Assembly: GCA_963843285.1 (NCBI GenBank)
Contig: CAWJJO010000008.1
Location: 1 to 64,000, forward strand
Origin: CAZDDB01 sp963843285
Lineage (GTDB): Bacteria; Acidobacteriota; HRBIN11; JAKEFK01
Direction: 5' to 3'
DNA: 64,000 bases
In this document: positions 55,715 through 64,000 of the stretch, piece after piece
Layout: each line of letters begins with the position of its first letter
Numbering within the stretch: the first letter of the stretch is position 1
Notes under the pieces: generated by a model
Told to the model about the DNA's origin: nothing
Seen by the model: the letters and a program-made list of their open reading frames with translations, nothing else
The model's database searches: none
Translations under genes and position numbers: made by a program

Positions 55715-56863
55715 ATGTTTAAGAATAAGTTAGTAATTTTTGTTGGATTTGTTCTGGTTCTCGCCCTCTCACTCTATCTATACACGAACGGGAAAAAGAA
55801 CAAAGAGCAGAAATACAAACTGGAGAAGATCGAACGAGGCGATGTTACAGCCACCGTAACTGCAACCGGAACGCTTGCCGCCGTAACTACGGTAAAAGTC
55901 GGAAGCCAGGTTTCGGGAATCATTTCCAAGCTGTATGTCGATTTTAATTCGGAAGTGAAGAAGGGTCAGTTAATCGCCGAATTGGACCCAACCACGTTGC
56001 TTGCGCAGGTGGAACAGAGACGCGCGGATCTTGAGAAAGCCCGAATTGAAGCGAATAACTCAAAGATATCATATGAGCGCGCCAAGCGATTGGTGGATAT
56101 CAAGCTACTGTCAGAATCGGAATATGACACCGCAAGAGCTGCGTTTGAGTCCACCCGGGCGGCAGTCAAACAATCGGATGCTGCGCTGCAGCAGGCCATC
56201 ACAAATCTTTCCTATACGAAGATTCTCTCCCCGATTGATGGAACCGTGATCGACCGGCAGATCGATATCGGCCAGACGGTCGCAGCGTCGTTTCAGGCGC
56301 CGACGCTTTTCACGATTGCCCAGGATTTGACGTTGATGCAGGTAGCCACGAACATCGACGAGGCCGACATTGGAAAGATTCGCGCGGGCGAAAAGGCCCT
56401 TTTTGACGTAGATGCATTTCCAGACAGGCGATTTGAGGGCAAGATTTCGCAGATCCGGCTGTCTCCCCAGATCGTACAAAACGTAGTGACGTACTCTGTG
56501 CTGATTAATGTCGTAAATGCCAATCTGGATTTGAAACCGGGAATGACGGCAAATGTTACGATTCCGATTGATACAAAGACCAATGTCCTGAAGGTCCCGA
56601 ATGCTGCTTTGCGCTTCAAACCGGATCCAGCAGAAACTGGAACGCGGCCAACGGAGAGCCACGGATCAGTTGTTTATATCCTCGATGTCAATGGAAAACT
56701 CAACGCGGTTCCCGTTCGGGCATCGATCACAGATGGAAACTTTACGGCGATTGAATCGACCGAACTGAAAGAGGGAACCGAAATCGTAGCCGGTTTACTG
56801 ACCGCTCGGGCGATGGAATCCACCGGAGGCGTGGGACAACAGCAGGGTCGACGGAGATTCTAA
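55715..56863 (+). CDS. MacA-like periplasmic adaptor (HlyD/MFP family)
   Basis: 382 residues. An N-terminal membrane anchor (KLVIFVGFVLVLALSLYLYT) is followed by the biotinyl-lipoyl-like half (TGTLAAVTTVKVGSQVSGII, VKKGQLIAELD), a helical hairpin (EQRRADLEKARIEANNSK-type heptads), the second lipoyl half (TKILSPIDGTVIDRQIDIGQTVA), a beta-barrel and a C-terminal domain. It should link the inner-membrane ABC unit to an outer-membrane channel. It is the first gene of an operon with the ATPase (4 nt away) and permease. No TolC-like channel is in the window. Confidence 0.92.
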   Translation: MFKNKLVIFVGFVLVLALSLYLYTNGKKNKEQKYKLEKIERGDVTATVTATGTLAAVTTVKVGSQVSGIISKLYVDFNSEVKKGQLIAELDPTTLLAQVEQRRADLEKARIEANNSKISYERAKRLVDIKLLSESEYDTARAAFESTRAAVKQSDAALQQAITNLSYTKILSPIDGTVIDRQIDIGQTVAASFQAPTLFTIAQDLTLMQVATNIDEADIGKIRAGEKALFDVDAFPDRRFEGKISQIRLSPQIVQNVVTYSVLINVVNANLDLKPGMTANVTIPIDTKTNVLKVPNAALRFKPDPAETGTRPTESHGSVVYILDVNGKLNAVPVRASITDGNFTAIESTELKEGTEIVAGLLTARAMESTGGVGQQQGRRRF

Positions 56864-56867
56864 CACC

Positions 56868-57599
56868 ATGGGAAACTCCGTCATTCAGCTGGTGGACCTT
56901 GTCAAGACATACCGGATGGGCGAAACGGAAGTCCGGGCGCTTCGTGGTGTGACTTTCCAAGCAGATGCCGGAGAATTCCTGGCGGTCATGGGCCCTTCCG
57001 GCTCCGGGAAATCCACGCTCATGAACATCATCGGCTGTCTGGATCGCCCCACCTCCGGAAGATACATCCTGGATGGAGTCGACGTTTCCACATTGAATCG
57101 TGACCAGCGCGCGGAGATCCGGAACGACAAAATCGGATTCGTGTTTCAGAACTTCAATCTGCTTCCCCGCACATCGGCTATAGAAAATGTAGAACTGCCG
57201 CTGGTGTACTCCTCAAAACACAATCTCAGCAATGCGGAAATGAGAATGCGCGCCCTCAAAAGTCTGGAGCGCGTTGGCCTGAAAGGTTGGGAAAACCACG
57301 CGCCTTCCCAGCTTTCCGGCGGGCAACAACAGCGGGTAGCGATCGCCCGCTCTCTGGTGAATGAGCCGGCCATTCTTCTTGCGGATGAGCCGACCGGCAA
57401 TCTCGATACACAAACTTCCGAACAGGTCATGGCAATTTTCCAAAGGCTAAACGATGAAGGAATCACCATTCTCCTGATTACACACGAAAATGACATCGCT
57501 CCCCATGCCCGCCGCGTGATTCAGATGAGGGACGGAATTGTAGTCTCGGATCAGCCGGTAACCGAACGCCGCATCGTACAGGAAGTTGTAGCAGTATGA
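56868..57599 (+). CDS. MacB-type ABC transporter ATP-binding protein
   Basis: 243 residues of the LolD/MacB ATPase group. All motifs are intact: Walker A GPSGSGKST, Q-loop FVFQNFNLLPR, ABC signature LSGGQQQRVAIARSL, Walker B ILLADEPTGNLD, and the switch His in LLITHEND. It powers the associated MacB-like permease. It begins right after the adaptor stop and overlaps the permease by 4 nt, so the three are one transcript. Confidence 0.95.
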   Translation: MGNSVIQLVDLVKTYRMGETEVRALRGVTFQADAGEFLAVMGPSGSGKSTLMNIIGCLDRPTSGRYILDGVDVSTLNRDQRAEIRNDKIGFVFQNFNLLPRTSAIENVELPLVYSSKHNLSNAEMRMRALKSLERVGLKGWENHAPSQLSGGQQQRVAIARSLVNEPAILLADEPTGNLDTQTSEQVMAIFQRLNDEGITILLITHENDIAPHARRVIQMRDGIVVSDQPVTERRIVQEVVAV

Positions 57600-58822
57600 A
57601 AAAGACAGGCAATATCCTCATGGTGGCGTTTCGCGCCATCAATCGAAACAAGCTCCGCGCTGTGCTGACCATGCTCGGCATCATTATCGGCGTGGCCTGC
57701 GTAATCGCCACGATCGGTATTGGAGAAGGGGCCAGGATACAGATGGAATCCCAGCTCAAATCGCTGGGAACGAATTTCTTGATGATCTTCCCTGGATCCA
57801 CGACTTCCTCGGGCGCCAGATCCGGTTTTGGCAGCGATTCCCGCCTCAACGAAACCGACGTAACAGCGATCCGAAACGAATGCTCCTCCTGCGCCTATAT
57901 CTCGGCGCAAGTTCGCACAACTGCGCAGATCATTTACGGAAACCAGAACTGGTCAACTACCGTAATGGGAAGCGAAGTGGACTGGCCATTGATCCGCTCG
58001 TGGAATCTCGAAAAGGGAGAGTTCTTTACGGACAACGACAACCGCGCCGCAGCCAAAGTATGTATTTTGGGAAAGAGTGTAGAACGAGAGCTCTTCCTGG
58101 GAGAAGATCCGATCGGCAAGACCATCCGCATCAAAAATATTCCGTTTCGAGTGATCGGAGTTCTTGAAACGAAAGGTGGATCCGTGATGGGCCAGGACCA
58201 GGATGATACGATCATTGCCCCCTATGAAACGGTGCGCAAGAAACTGATGGGGGCCAGAGGGACCAATGTCGGGATCATCATGGTAGCTTCATTGTCCAAT
58301 GAGATGGTGCAGCAAACGGAACAGGAAATTACCCAATTGTTGCGCCAACGACATCGTATCGGCCCGGGGCAGGATGATGATTTTATGCTTCGATCACAAA
58401 CCGAAATGCTGGAACAGGCAGATCAGCAATCCCGAACCTTGAGCATTCTGTTATGGTCGATTGCCGGTGTTTCATTGCTCGTCGGGGGAATCGGGATTAT
58501 GAACATCATGCTGGTCAGCGTCACCGAAAGAACCAGGGAGATTGGAATCAGGATGGCCATTGGCGCGAGAGGAAGCGATATTCGATCTCAGTTTCTCGTG
58601 GAAGCGCTCGTACTCTCACTTTGCGGCGGAGTTGCGGGAATTCTGCTGGGCCTTGGGATCCAAAGAGCGGTCGCTCGTTTCGGGGATTGGCCGATTTCGT
58701 TGCAGCCGCAAGCGTTGATGATGGCCTTCCTTTTCTCGGCGCTCGTCGGAGTCTTCTTTGGATTTTATCCCGCCCAAAGAGCCAGCCGGCTCGATCCGAT
58801 TGAAGCTCTCAGGTATGAGTAA
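57596..58822 (+). CDS. MacB-type ABC transporter permease
   Basis: 408 residues. One N-terminal helix (LRAVLTMLGIIIGVACVIATIGIG), a large periplasmic domain (about 60-280, MacB_PCD type) with SLGTNFLMIFPG, and three C-terminal helices of the FtsX domain (WSIAGVSLLVGGIGIMNIMLVSVTERTREIGIRMAIGARG, and the final FGFYPAQRASRLDPIEALRYE). The mechanotransmission layout implies export of peptides, lipids or antibiotics from the periplasm, without transport across the inner membrane. The stop codon lies in the left arm of the foldback repeat at 58821. Confidence 0.94.
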   Translation: MKKTGNILMVAFRAINRNKLRAVLTMLGIIIGVACVIATIGIGEGARIQMESQLKSLGTNFLMIFPGSTTSSGARSGFGSDSRLNETDVTAIRNECSSCAYISAQVRTTAQIIYGNQNWSTTVMGSEVDWPLIRSWNLEKGEFFTDNDNRAAAKVCILGKSVERELFLGEDPIGKTIRIKNIPFRVIGVLETKGGSVMGQDQDDTIIAPYETVRKKLMGARGTNVGIIMVASLSNEMVQQTEQEITQLLRQRHRIGPGQDDDFMLRSQTEMLEQADQQSRTLSILLWSIAGVSLLVGGIGIMNIMLVSVTERTREIGIRMAIGARGSDIRSQFLVEALVLSLCGGVAGILLGLGIQRAVARFGDWPISLQPQALMMAFLFSALVGVFFGFYPAQRASRLDPIEALRYE

Positions 58823-58988
58823 ATATCAAATATCAAATAAACAGAATTCAATAAGCAAAATACCTCGTAACAGTCCCTACAGTTGGGTGGCTGCTCTGAC
58901 TTAACAGGCCACTCAACACACGCGTGATGTACAAGCTCATAAGCGGTTATTTACTTGTTGTATTATGTTTATTTGATATTTGATATTT
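58821..58988. repeat. AT-rich foldback element with 23-bp perfect arms
   Basis: The arm at 58821-58843 (AAATATCAAATATC and so on to AAACA) and the arm at 58966-58988 are exact inverted complements over 23 bp, with partial pairing for another 15 bp inward. The centre is about 120 bp without coding potential. It supplies the stop codon of the permease gene and ends 8 nt before the next start codon. It looks like a MITE-type insertion. Confidence 0.85.
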
Positions 58989-58996
58989 GATTTCTT

Positions 58997-59782
58997 ATGG
59001 GACTCCTACAAAGTCTAATCGGCAGCAAGGAATCCAAATTCCGGACGCGCGTCCTGGATGTCCTGAAGCGCTGTTATCCGGAGCTAAGCCAACGTCCGGG
59101 ATCGAACGCGCACGCCATTTTGATTGAGAATGCGGAGTTTGATCTCCAATCGCTGTTCACCCGCTGCCGCACCAATGAAACGGAAACCGATTCGATCATC
59201 CGGCAGTATTTCTCACATGTCGCAGCGATGACGGTTCGTCCGCCTTATTCGATGACCTGGGCGGAAGCAAAGGAAGCGGTTCGACCTCAGCTTCTTCCAA
59301 AGGATCATGCGGAAAAGCTTCCCGTTCTTTCGTATCCGATTGCGGGTGAAATCGTCGCCGGAATCGTGGTTGATTACAAGACAGCCCCCTGGTTCGTTCG
59401 AGACGAACAATTGAAACTCTGGAAGATCGATCCACGAGAATTGTTTGACGCCGCCGTTCAAAACCTAAGTTCGGCGCCGGTTGAAATGGAGGTAACGATC
59501 ACCGAAGGAACCGACCGTTTTATCGGTCTGGAAACTCATGACAGTTACGACGCGGCAAGAATTCTGGTACCAAAGATTCGCAAGTTTGCCGCCGAAAAGT
59601 TATCGGAACCCTATTTTGTGGGAATTCCAAATCGTGATTTTTTGATCCTTTGGTCGCGCAATTGTTCGAAAAGATTTCAAGACTATGCAGTTGAGAAAGT
59701 CGAGACCGATTTTGCGATTCAATCGTACCCGCTTTCTAATCATCTTTTCGAAGTCACAGCCTCGTCGATTAAGGAGTTGTAA
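58997..59782 (+). CDS. DUF1444-family protein
   Basis: 261 residues, soluble. The N-terminal part (KFRTRVLDVLKRCYPELSQR) and the C-terminal GIPNRDFLILWSRNC fit DUF1444, a family of unknown function found in many bacteria. There is no signal peptide or membrane helix. The leader is formed by the right arm of the foldback at 58821-58988 and lacks a ribosome-binding site. Convergent with glgB. Confidence 0.75.
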   Translation: MGLLQSLIGSKESKFRTRVLDVLKRCYPELSQRPGSNAHAILIENAEFDLQSLFTRCRTNETETDSIIRQYFSHVAAMTVRPPYSMTWAEAKEAVRPQLLPKDHAEKLPVLSYPIAGEIVAGIVVDYKTAPWFVRDEQLKLWKIDPRELFDAAVQNLSSAPVEMEVTITEGTDRFIGLETHDSYDAARILVPKIRKFAAEKLSEPYFVGIPNRDFLILWSRNCSKRFQDYAVEKVETDFAIQSYPLSNHLFEVTASSIKEL

Positions 59783-59800
59783 GAAAGAGGATGATGGGGA

Positions 59801-61732
59801 TCAGGAGATTAATTCGTTGTTTTTCATTTTCTCTGCTTCAGTCTCCCGCTTGAAGAAGAGAACGGAGAGAGGGGGCAAGGTGAGCCGAAGTGAATAGCTT
59901 TTGCCGTGTGAGGGAACCGCATCCGCTTCCACACCACCGTAGTTGCCGTATCCGGAACCGCCATAGACTTCCGCATCGCTGTTGAGTATTTCCCGCCAAA
60001 ACCCCTCCTGAGGAACGGCAATTTGATAGTCGAATCTGGGTACCGGCGTGAAGTTGCAAACAACCAGAACAACTTCATCCTGGCTTTTCCCCTTGCGGAC
60101 ATAGCTGATGATGCTGCGTTCCCAATCGTGAAAATCCATCCATTCAAATCCGTCGGAGTGAAAATCGAGGTCATGCAGCGCGGGCGAACCAGTGTAAAGC
60201 CGGTTCAAATCCTGAACCCACAACTGAACTCCGTGATGCAGGGCATGGTCCAGCAGGTGCCAGTCCAGCGCGGCTTCATGGTTCCATTCTTTCCACTGCG
60301 CCAGCTCGGATCCCATAAACAGAAGCTTTTTGCCAGGATGGCCATACATATAGCCATACATCGCGCGGAGATTTGCGGCTTTCTGCTGGAGGTCACCCAC
60401 CATTTTGTTGATCAGGGATCCCTTCATATGGACCACTTCATCATGAGAAAGCGAGAGCATGAAGTTTTCGGAAAATGCGTACCAGATGCTGAAAGTCAGA
60501 CTGTTGTGATAAAAACTGCGATAGACAGGATCCTGCTTAAAATAATCCAGGGTGTCGTGCATCCATCCCATGTTCCATTTCATGCTGAAACCGAGACCTC
60601 CGAGATACGTAGGTCTGGATACCATCGGCCATGCCGTAGATTCCTCCGCGATCGTCTGGACTCCGGCATAATGGTCATAAACAGCTTGATTGAAAGTCTT
60701 CAAAAATTCTACGGCCTCCAGATTCTCTCTTCCGCCGTACCGGTTTAGCTCCCATTCACCTTCCTTCCGTGAATAATCCAGATACAGCATCGAAGCGACT
60801 GCATCCACTCGCAATCCGTCTGCATGATATTTATCCAGCCAGAACAAGGCGCTGCTGATCAGAAACGCGCGAACTTCATTTCGTCCATAGTTGAAGATGT
60901 AGCTCTTCCAGTCAGGATGAAATCCCTTCCGCGGGTCGGCATGCTCAAAAAGATATGTGCCGTCAAAATACACCAGTCCATGCTCATCACCTGGAAAATG
61001 CGAGGGAACCCAATCCAGGATCACTCCGATCCCGTTCCGGTGCAACTCATCCACCAGATACATGAAATCCTGCGGATCTCCATATCTGCTTGTTGGCGCG
61101 AAATAACCGGTTTTCTGATATCCCCAGGATCCGTAAAACGGATGTTCCATTACAGGCATGAACTCAACGTGTGTAAAACCCATCTCCTTTACGTACTGCG
61201 GAAGCTGCGCGGCTAATTCCCTGTAGGTGAGATGACGATTGTTTTCTTTCTGAATCCGTCGCCACGATCCAAGATGAACTTCATAAACGGAAATCGGGGA
61301 TCTCAGGGAAACGCGCGATTGCCGCTTTTCCATCCAGTCACGATCCCCCCATTCGTACCCGAGATCCCATACAATGGAAGCCGTTTTGGGCGGAGTTTCC
61401 CAGCGAAGCGCAAACGGATCTCCTTTATCCACCTGATAATTGTTGTACTTGGAAGCGATGTGATACTTGTAGACATCTCCCTTGCCGACCCCTTCGATGA
61501 AACCTTCCCATACTCCGGAGTCGTCCTCGCGAAGTCTCAATGGATGGGACGTCTTGTCCCATTGATTGAATTCCCCGATAACGGTGACAGAAACTGCATT
61601 GGGAGCCCAGACTCGAAACGATGTGCCTGAAACACCGCCCTCAATCGTGGGATGACTCCCCATTTTTTCATGAAGACGGAAATGGGTTCCCTGTTTGAAG
61701 AGATAAATGTCGTGATCGGTCAGTGGATCCAT
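59801..61732 (-). CDS. glgB: 1,4-alpha-glucan branching enzyme GlgB
   Basis: 643 residues from ATG 61732 (MDPLTDHDIYLFKQGTHFRL, the usual beginning); a longer reading to 61768 would translate a repeat. The N-terminal CBM48 (SFRVWAPNAVSVTVIGEFN) is followed by the GH13 barrel with VEFMPVMEHPFYGSWGYQ, the nucleophile Asp in GLRVDAVASMLYLDYSR, the acid Glu in TIAEESTAWP, and LSLSHDEVVH. The C-terminal beta domain is complete. It forms alpha-1,6 branches in glycogen in the cytoplasm. No other glycogen gene is in the window. Confidence 0.97.
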   Translation of the reverse strand: MDPLTDHDIYLFKQGTHFRLHEKMGSHPTIEGGVSGTSFRVWAPNAVSVTVIGEFNQWDKTSHPLRLREDDSGVWEGFIEGVGKGDVYKYHIASKYNNYQVDKGDPFALRWETPPKTASIVWDLGYEWGDRDWMEKRQSRVSLRSPISVYEVHLGSWRRIQKENNRHLTYRELAAQLPQYVKEMGFTHVEFMPVMEHPFYGSWGYQKTGYFAPTSRYGDPQDFMYLVDELHRNGIGVILDWVPSHFPGDEHGLVYFDGTYLFEHADPRKGFHPDWKSYIFNYGRNEVRAFLISSALFWLDKYHADGLRVDAVASMLYLDYSRKEGEWELNRYGGRENLEAVEFLKTFNQAVYDHYAGVQTIAEESTAWPMVSRPTYLGGLGFSMKWNMGWMHDTLDYFKQDPVYRSFYHNSLTFSIWYAFSENFMLSLSHDEVVHMKGSLINKMVGDLQQKAANLRAMYGYMYGHPGKKLLFMGSELAQWKEWNHEAALDWHLLDHALHHGVQLWVQDLNRLYTGSPALHDLDFHSDGFEWMDFHDWERSIISYVRKGKSQDEVVLVVCNFTPVPRFDYQIAVPQEGFWREILNSDAEVYGGSGYGNYGGVEADAVPSHGKSYSLRLTLPPLSVLFFKRETEAEKMKNNELIS

Positions 61733-61764
61733 ATCTGTACATTCATTGTATATGAAACTCATCC

Positions 61765-61800
61765 TCATTTTGCATTTCGCATTTTGACTTTTGCATTTTG
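61765..61800. repeat. TTGCATTT direct-repeat tract
   Basis: Between glgB and the EamA gene the sequence CATTTTGCATTTCGCATTTTGACTTTTGCATTTTG-like direct repeats (units GCATTTT/GCATTTC) fill the gap. It lies in the leader of glgB on the minus strand. Similar in kind to the AT-rich words of the element at 58821-58988, but without inverted arms. Confidence 0.5.
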
Positions 61801-61813
61801 AACTCCGCCCTCT

Positions 61814-62743
61814 TTACTTCGTTGGCGATGCTTCACACACTCTGGCATCCGGTACTGTTTCCCTGGTCCGGCTGAAATAGCGCGTTAAGATGAGTCCGGA
61901 AAAAATAACAGCGACTCCCAGCCATTGCATCCGAGAAAATCGCTCTCCTAGAAATATCATCCCGATTGCCATTCCGGCAACAGGGGTTAGATTCGAATAA
62001 ACTGCTGTGCGCGTGCTTCCAATTTTCTGAACTCCGTAATACCAGGCTGAATAACCGAACACAAGCGCCAGGAACGCCGAATACAAAAGCGCTCCCCAAT
62101 CATAGGCTCCCAGACTTGCCCAGTCCTGCTGGCGGAGCGAAGGAATGGAAAACGGTATCATAAACAACGTGCCAAACGTCACCGTATACACGATGTAATG
62201 ACGGGCAGAATATTGACCGATCACACGTTTTGAAAACGTTGTGTAGATGCTCCACACAAAGGAACACATCAGTACGAAGATATCGCCGATGTTCCAGTGC
62301 AGTCCACCGCTGAATCCGTTATCCCCGCCAAAAACAATGAGGATTACACCAACAAACGACAACACAATCGCAAACCAGGATTTTCTGGAAACCGGCTCCA
62401 GCCCTGTCCAACTGCTCACCATCGCCGTAAAAATCGGGGTTGTTCCCAGCAAAATGGAAGTATGCGAGACGTAGGTATACTTCACGCCATAGATGAACAG
62501 AAACTGATAAATGGTATTACCCAGCACACCGAGAATCAGAAGATTCAATAATTCCTTCCGGTCCACCGGATCTTCAAACACGCGGCGATAGGCAATCATC
62601 ATCGTAGTGGAGGCGATGAGGAATCGAAGGCAGTTGAAAGCAACCGGATTAAAATGTTGCAGCGCAACTTTGATGACGGAAATATTCCCGCCCCAAAAGA
62701 GCACCATGCAAAGGAGAATCAAATCAACGCGCGAGAATTTCAT
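61814..62743 (-). CDS. EamA-family (DMT superfamily) transporter
   Basis: 309 residues with ten hydrophobic helices in two EamA repeats (LILLCMVLFWGGNISVIKVAL, LGVLGNTIYQFLFIYGVKYT for the first; IFVLMCSFVWSIYTTFSKRV, YSNLTPVAGMAIGMIFLGE for the second). Members export amino acids, nucleobases or other metabolites. I start it at ATG 62743 (MKFSRVD); a longer open frame would translate the double-hairpin repeat at 62757-62831. Substrate unknown. Confidence 0.88.
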   Translation of the reverse strand: MKFSRVDLILLCMVLFWGGNISVIKVALQHFNPVAFNCLRFLIASTTMMIAYRRVFEDPVDRKELLNLLILGVLGNTIYQFLFIYGVKYTYVSHTSILLGTTPIFTAMVSSWTGLEPVSRKSWFAIVLSFVGVILIVFGGDNGFSGGLHWNIGDIFVLMCSFVWSIYTTFSKRVIGQYSARHYIVYTVTFGTLFMIPFSIPSLRQQDWASLGAYDWGALLYSAFLALVFGYSAWYYGVQKIGSTRTAVYSNLTPVAGMAIGMIFLGERFSRMQWLGVAVIFSGLILTRYFSRTRETVPDARVCEASPTK

Positions 62744-62756
62744 AAAAAAGATAACC

Positions 62757-62831
62757 TGGAGTGGCGGGCGTCCCTGCCCGCCATTTGGATGACCACTTCC
62801 CGTTGTGCGGGCGCGGAGGCCCGCGACTCCA
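62757..62831 (-). repeat. TGGAG-type double-hairpin repeat, copy 3
   Basis: A 75-bp unit in the reverse orientation of copies 1 and 2. On the minus strand it reads TGGAG, a GCGGGC-CTCCGC-GCCCGC hairpin, about 25 variable nt, GGCGGGC-AGGGAC-GCCCGCC, and CTCCA. It fills the space between dut and the EamA transporter, immediately upstream of the latter. Confidence 0.85.
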
Positions 62832-62849
62832 AAACAGTAAGATCGCCTT

Positions 62850-63284
62850 TCAATTCCCGGTGGATCCGAATCCACCGTCCTGGCGGCCCGTTTCCGAAAG
62901 CTCTGACAAGGCAAAGCTGGCGTGGATCACCGGCATAATGACCAGTTGGGCGATTCGGTCATATTTTCGAATCACCTTTGGCGCGGCGGAGAAATTGGCA
63001 AGAATCACTTTCACTTCACCGCGATAATCGGAATCGATCGTACCCGGTCCATTCAGAACAAACAGGCCTTCCTTGAACGCAAGACCGCTGCGGGCGCGCA
63101 CTTCTCCCTGATACCCGGACGGGATCTCCAGCGCAATTCCTGTTGGAACGAGCGCGATTCCGAAACCAGGGATCGTCAAATCTTCTGGGACGAACGCGTA
63201 GAGATCCGCGCCGGCAGCTTCTTCTGACTTGTATTCGGGAAGACGAGCATCCTTTTGCAGTCGTTTTACTTTGATTTCTATCAA
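62850..63284 (-). CDS. dut: dUTPase
   Basis: 144 residues of the trimeric dUTPase family with all five motifs: AAGADLYAF (1), RARSGLAFKEG (2), LNGPGTIDSDYRGEVKV (3, with the Tyr-bearing uracil hairpin), RIAQLVIMP (4) and the C-terminal arm GGFGSTG (5). It hydrolyses dUTP to dUMP, limiting uracil in DNA. It is the third gene of a tight minus-strand group with the two genes upstream (1-nt gap to the small membrane protein). Confidence 0.96.
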   Translation of the reverse strand: MIEIKVKRLQKDARLPEYKSEEAAGADLYAFVPEDLTIPGFGIALVPTGIALEIPSGYQGEVRARSGLAFKEGLFVLNGPGTIDSDYRGEVKVILANFSAAPKVIRKYDRIAQLVIMPVIHASFALSELSETGRQDGGFGSTGN

Positions 63285-63285
63285 T

Positions 63286-63534
63286 TCAAAATCTCCTGTT
63301 CACAGTCAACAACAACGCAACGATCGATCCTGCGCCACCAACAACGAACAGTGTCATTCCAAGGTATCCGGCGATTACATACGGCTGCAATTGCACCTTC
63401 AGCGCCTGTGCCTGATATTTGTTCAATTTCGCGCCATGGAAGCTATCGTACTTGCTGAATAACTTGAACGATGAGATACCGATCAACAGGACACCGATCA
63501 GCATCATGGCGCCAAGAATGTATAGAGGCTTCAT
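63286..63534 (-). CDS. Small two-helix membrane protein
   Basis: 82 residues from ATG 63534 (MKPLYILGAMM). Two membrane helices (YILGAMMLIGVLLIGISSF and YVIAGYLGMTLFVVGGAGSIVALLL) flank a polar loop with KYQAQALKVQLQPY. Family not recognised. Its start overlaps the stop of the TPR-like gene by 4 nt (ATGA), and dut follows at once, so the three genes are co-translated. A longer open frame to 63708 is rejected since it would lie inside the upstream gene. Confidence 0.7.
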   Translation of the reverse strand: MKPLYILGAMMLIGVLLIGISSFKLFSKYDSFHGAKLNKYQAQALKVQLQPYVIAGYLGMTLFVVGGAGSIVALLLTVNRRF

Positions 63535-64000
63535 CGAAGCTTCTCCCATGCCAGAATCTTCAGCTTTCCTTCCCGCGCCACAGCGAGATACCGTACCTGC
63601 GCCTGATTCTCCACCTCTGAAGGCGCAGAAACCTCTTGTTGCATCATCCACTCCATGCTGCTTTCTCCTGCCTGCAGAATCGATTCCGTGTCCGGCGCGC
63701 CCCACCACTGTGAGGCTTTCTGGAGCAAAATGGATTTCAGTTCCGTTGAAATTTCATGCTCGGAAAGCAGCGCGGCAATCTCAAATTCCGCGCTTTTTTG
63801 TAGATCGTGTGTGGGAAGCCCCATTTCAAGCGCGGCCATCAAATGCTCAAGCGATTCTTCCGCGTTCCCCGTCTTCAACAGCAGGTCGGCATGAAGAAAA
63901 TGGGGAATACTGTCGAAAGGAAGCTCTTCGGTTAGCTTGGACGTCTCTTTAGCCAGATCTTCAAATTCTTTTTGCCGGAACTTGTCCCGGTCCGGTCTTT
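63531..64000 (-). CDS. TPR-like protein, 5' partial
   Basis: At least 155 residues; the frame is open to the window edge (first visible residues RPDRDKFRQKEFEDL). Helical pairs resembling TPRs are seen in SIPHFLHADLLLKTGNAEES, LEHLMAALEMGLPTHDLQKS and AEFEIAALLSEHEI. The C-terminus (VENQAQVRYLAVAREGKLKI) is a short beta-type tail. It may be the C-terminal part of a longer scaffold protein. It leads a minus-strand group with the small membrane protein and dut. Confidence 0.65.
   Translation of the reverse strand, partial: RPDRDKFRQKEFEDLAKETSKLTEELPFDSIPHFLHADLLLKTGNAEESLEHLMAALEMGLPTHDLQKSAEFEIAALLSEHEISTELKSILLQKASQWWGAPDTESILQAGESSMEWMMQQEVSAPSEVENQAQVRYLAVAREGKLKILAWEKLR

Noticed and set aside
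55402..55716. A 104-codon minus-strand open frame before the MacA-like gene
   Set aside because: It is made of the two foldback elements and has no ribosome-binding site or family resemblance.
62744..62914. N-terminal extension of the EamA transporter
   Set aside because: It is translation of the double-hairpin repeat copy 3 and overlaps dut.

Overview
The window looks like one chromosomal segment of a Gram-negative-type bacterium with a soil or subsurface lifestyle. The strongest taxonomic hint is a dense set of transmembrane Ser/Thr protein kinases with C-terminal TPR or TolB-like propeller sensors, a hallmark of Acidobacteriota and a few related phyla. Periplasmic amidohydrolases, a MacAB-like pump and many short palindromic repeats between genes fit this. 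The assignment is inference; there is no rRNA gene or other clear phylogenetic marker.

Layout. 0-8.5 kb (mostly +): a frameshifted NtrC-type response regulator, a Yip1 membrane protein, a GT39-like glycosyltransferase, a YtcJ-like amidohydrolase, a SufT-like DUF59 protein and a penicillin acylase. 8.5-29.3 kb: a kinase region with four intact kinases (8.7-11.1, 17.5-19.9, 19.9-22.6 and 25.7-28.3 kb), one doubly deleted kinase pseudogene (22.8-24.5 kb), one truncated kinase (28.3-29.3 kb) and one C-terminal kinase relic (22.6-22.75 kb). Between them lie an SRPBCC-ArsR pair with a clear operator, an AraC regulator, a Nudix hydrolase, a membrane-anchored formylglycine-generating-enzyme homologue, a frameshifted amidohydrolase, a VapBC-type toxin-antitoxin pair with a palindromic operator, and a DUF4440-haloacid dehalogenase pair. 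29.4-36.1 kb: an M23 peptidase, an aldo-keto reductase, an orphan FTP/PepSY propeptide, and a Fur/PerR-katG oxidative-stress pair.

36.7-53.0 kb is the most striking part: five tightly packed same-strand genes encoding very large proteins (973, 1145, 1035, 1670 and 582 aa). The first is an M64-like zinc metallopeptidase and the second resembles DUF6603. The other three match no family whose function I know. Start/stop overlaps and gaps of 5-26 nt indicate one operon. None has a recognisable signal peptide and only the third has a membrane hairpin. I regard this as the best candidate for an undescribed multi-protein system. Its 3' side is followed by a decayed copy of a tRNA-Asp 3' end plus terminator, and then a TPR relic.

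53.4-64 kb: a GT4 glycosyltransferase, tRNA-Asp(GTC) and tRNA-Val(TAC) with a shared terminator, a MacAB-like export operon, a DUF1444 protein, glycogen branching enzyme GlgB, an EamA transporter, dUTPase, a small membrane protein and a partial TPR-like protein.

Several families of short foldback repeats run through the window. One, about 80 bp with TGGAG/CTCCA ends, occurs three times and one copy lies in frame inside the penicillin acylase gene. Three single-base frameshifts, two of them in short homopolymer runs, could be real decay or residual assembly errors.
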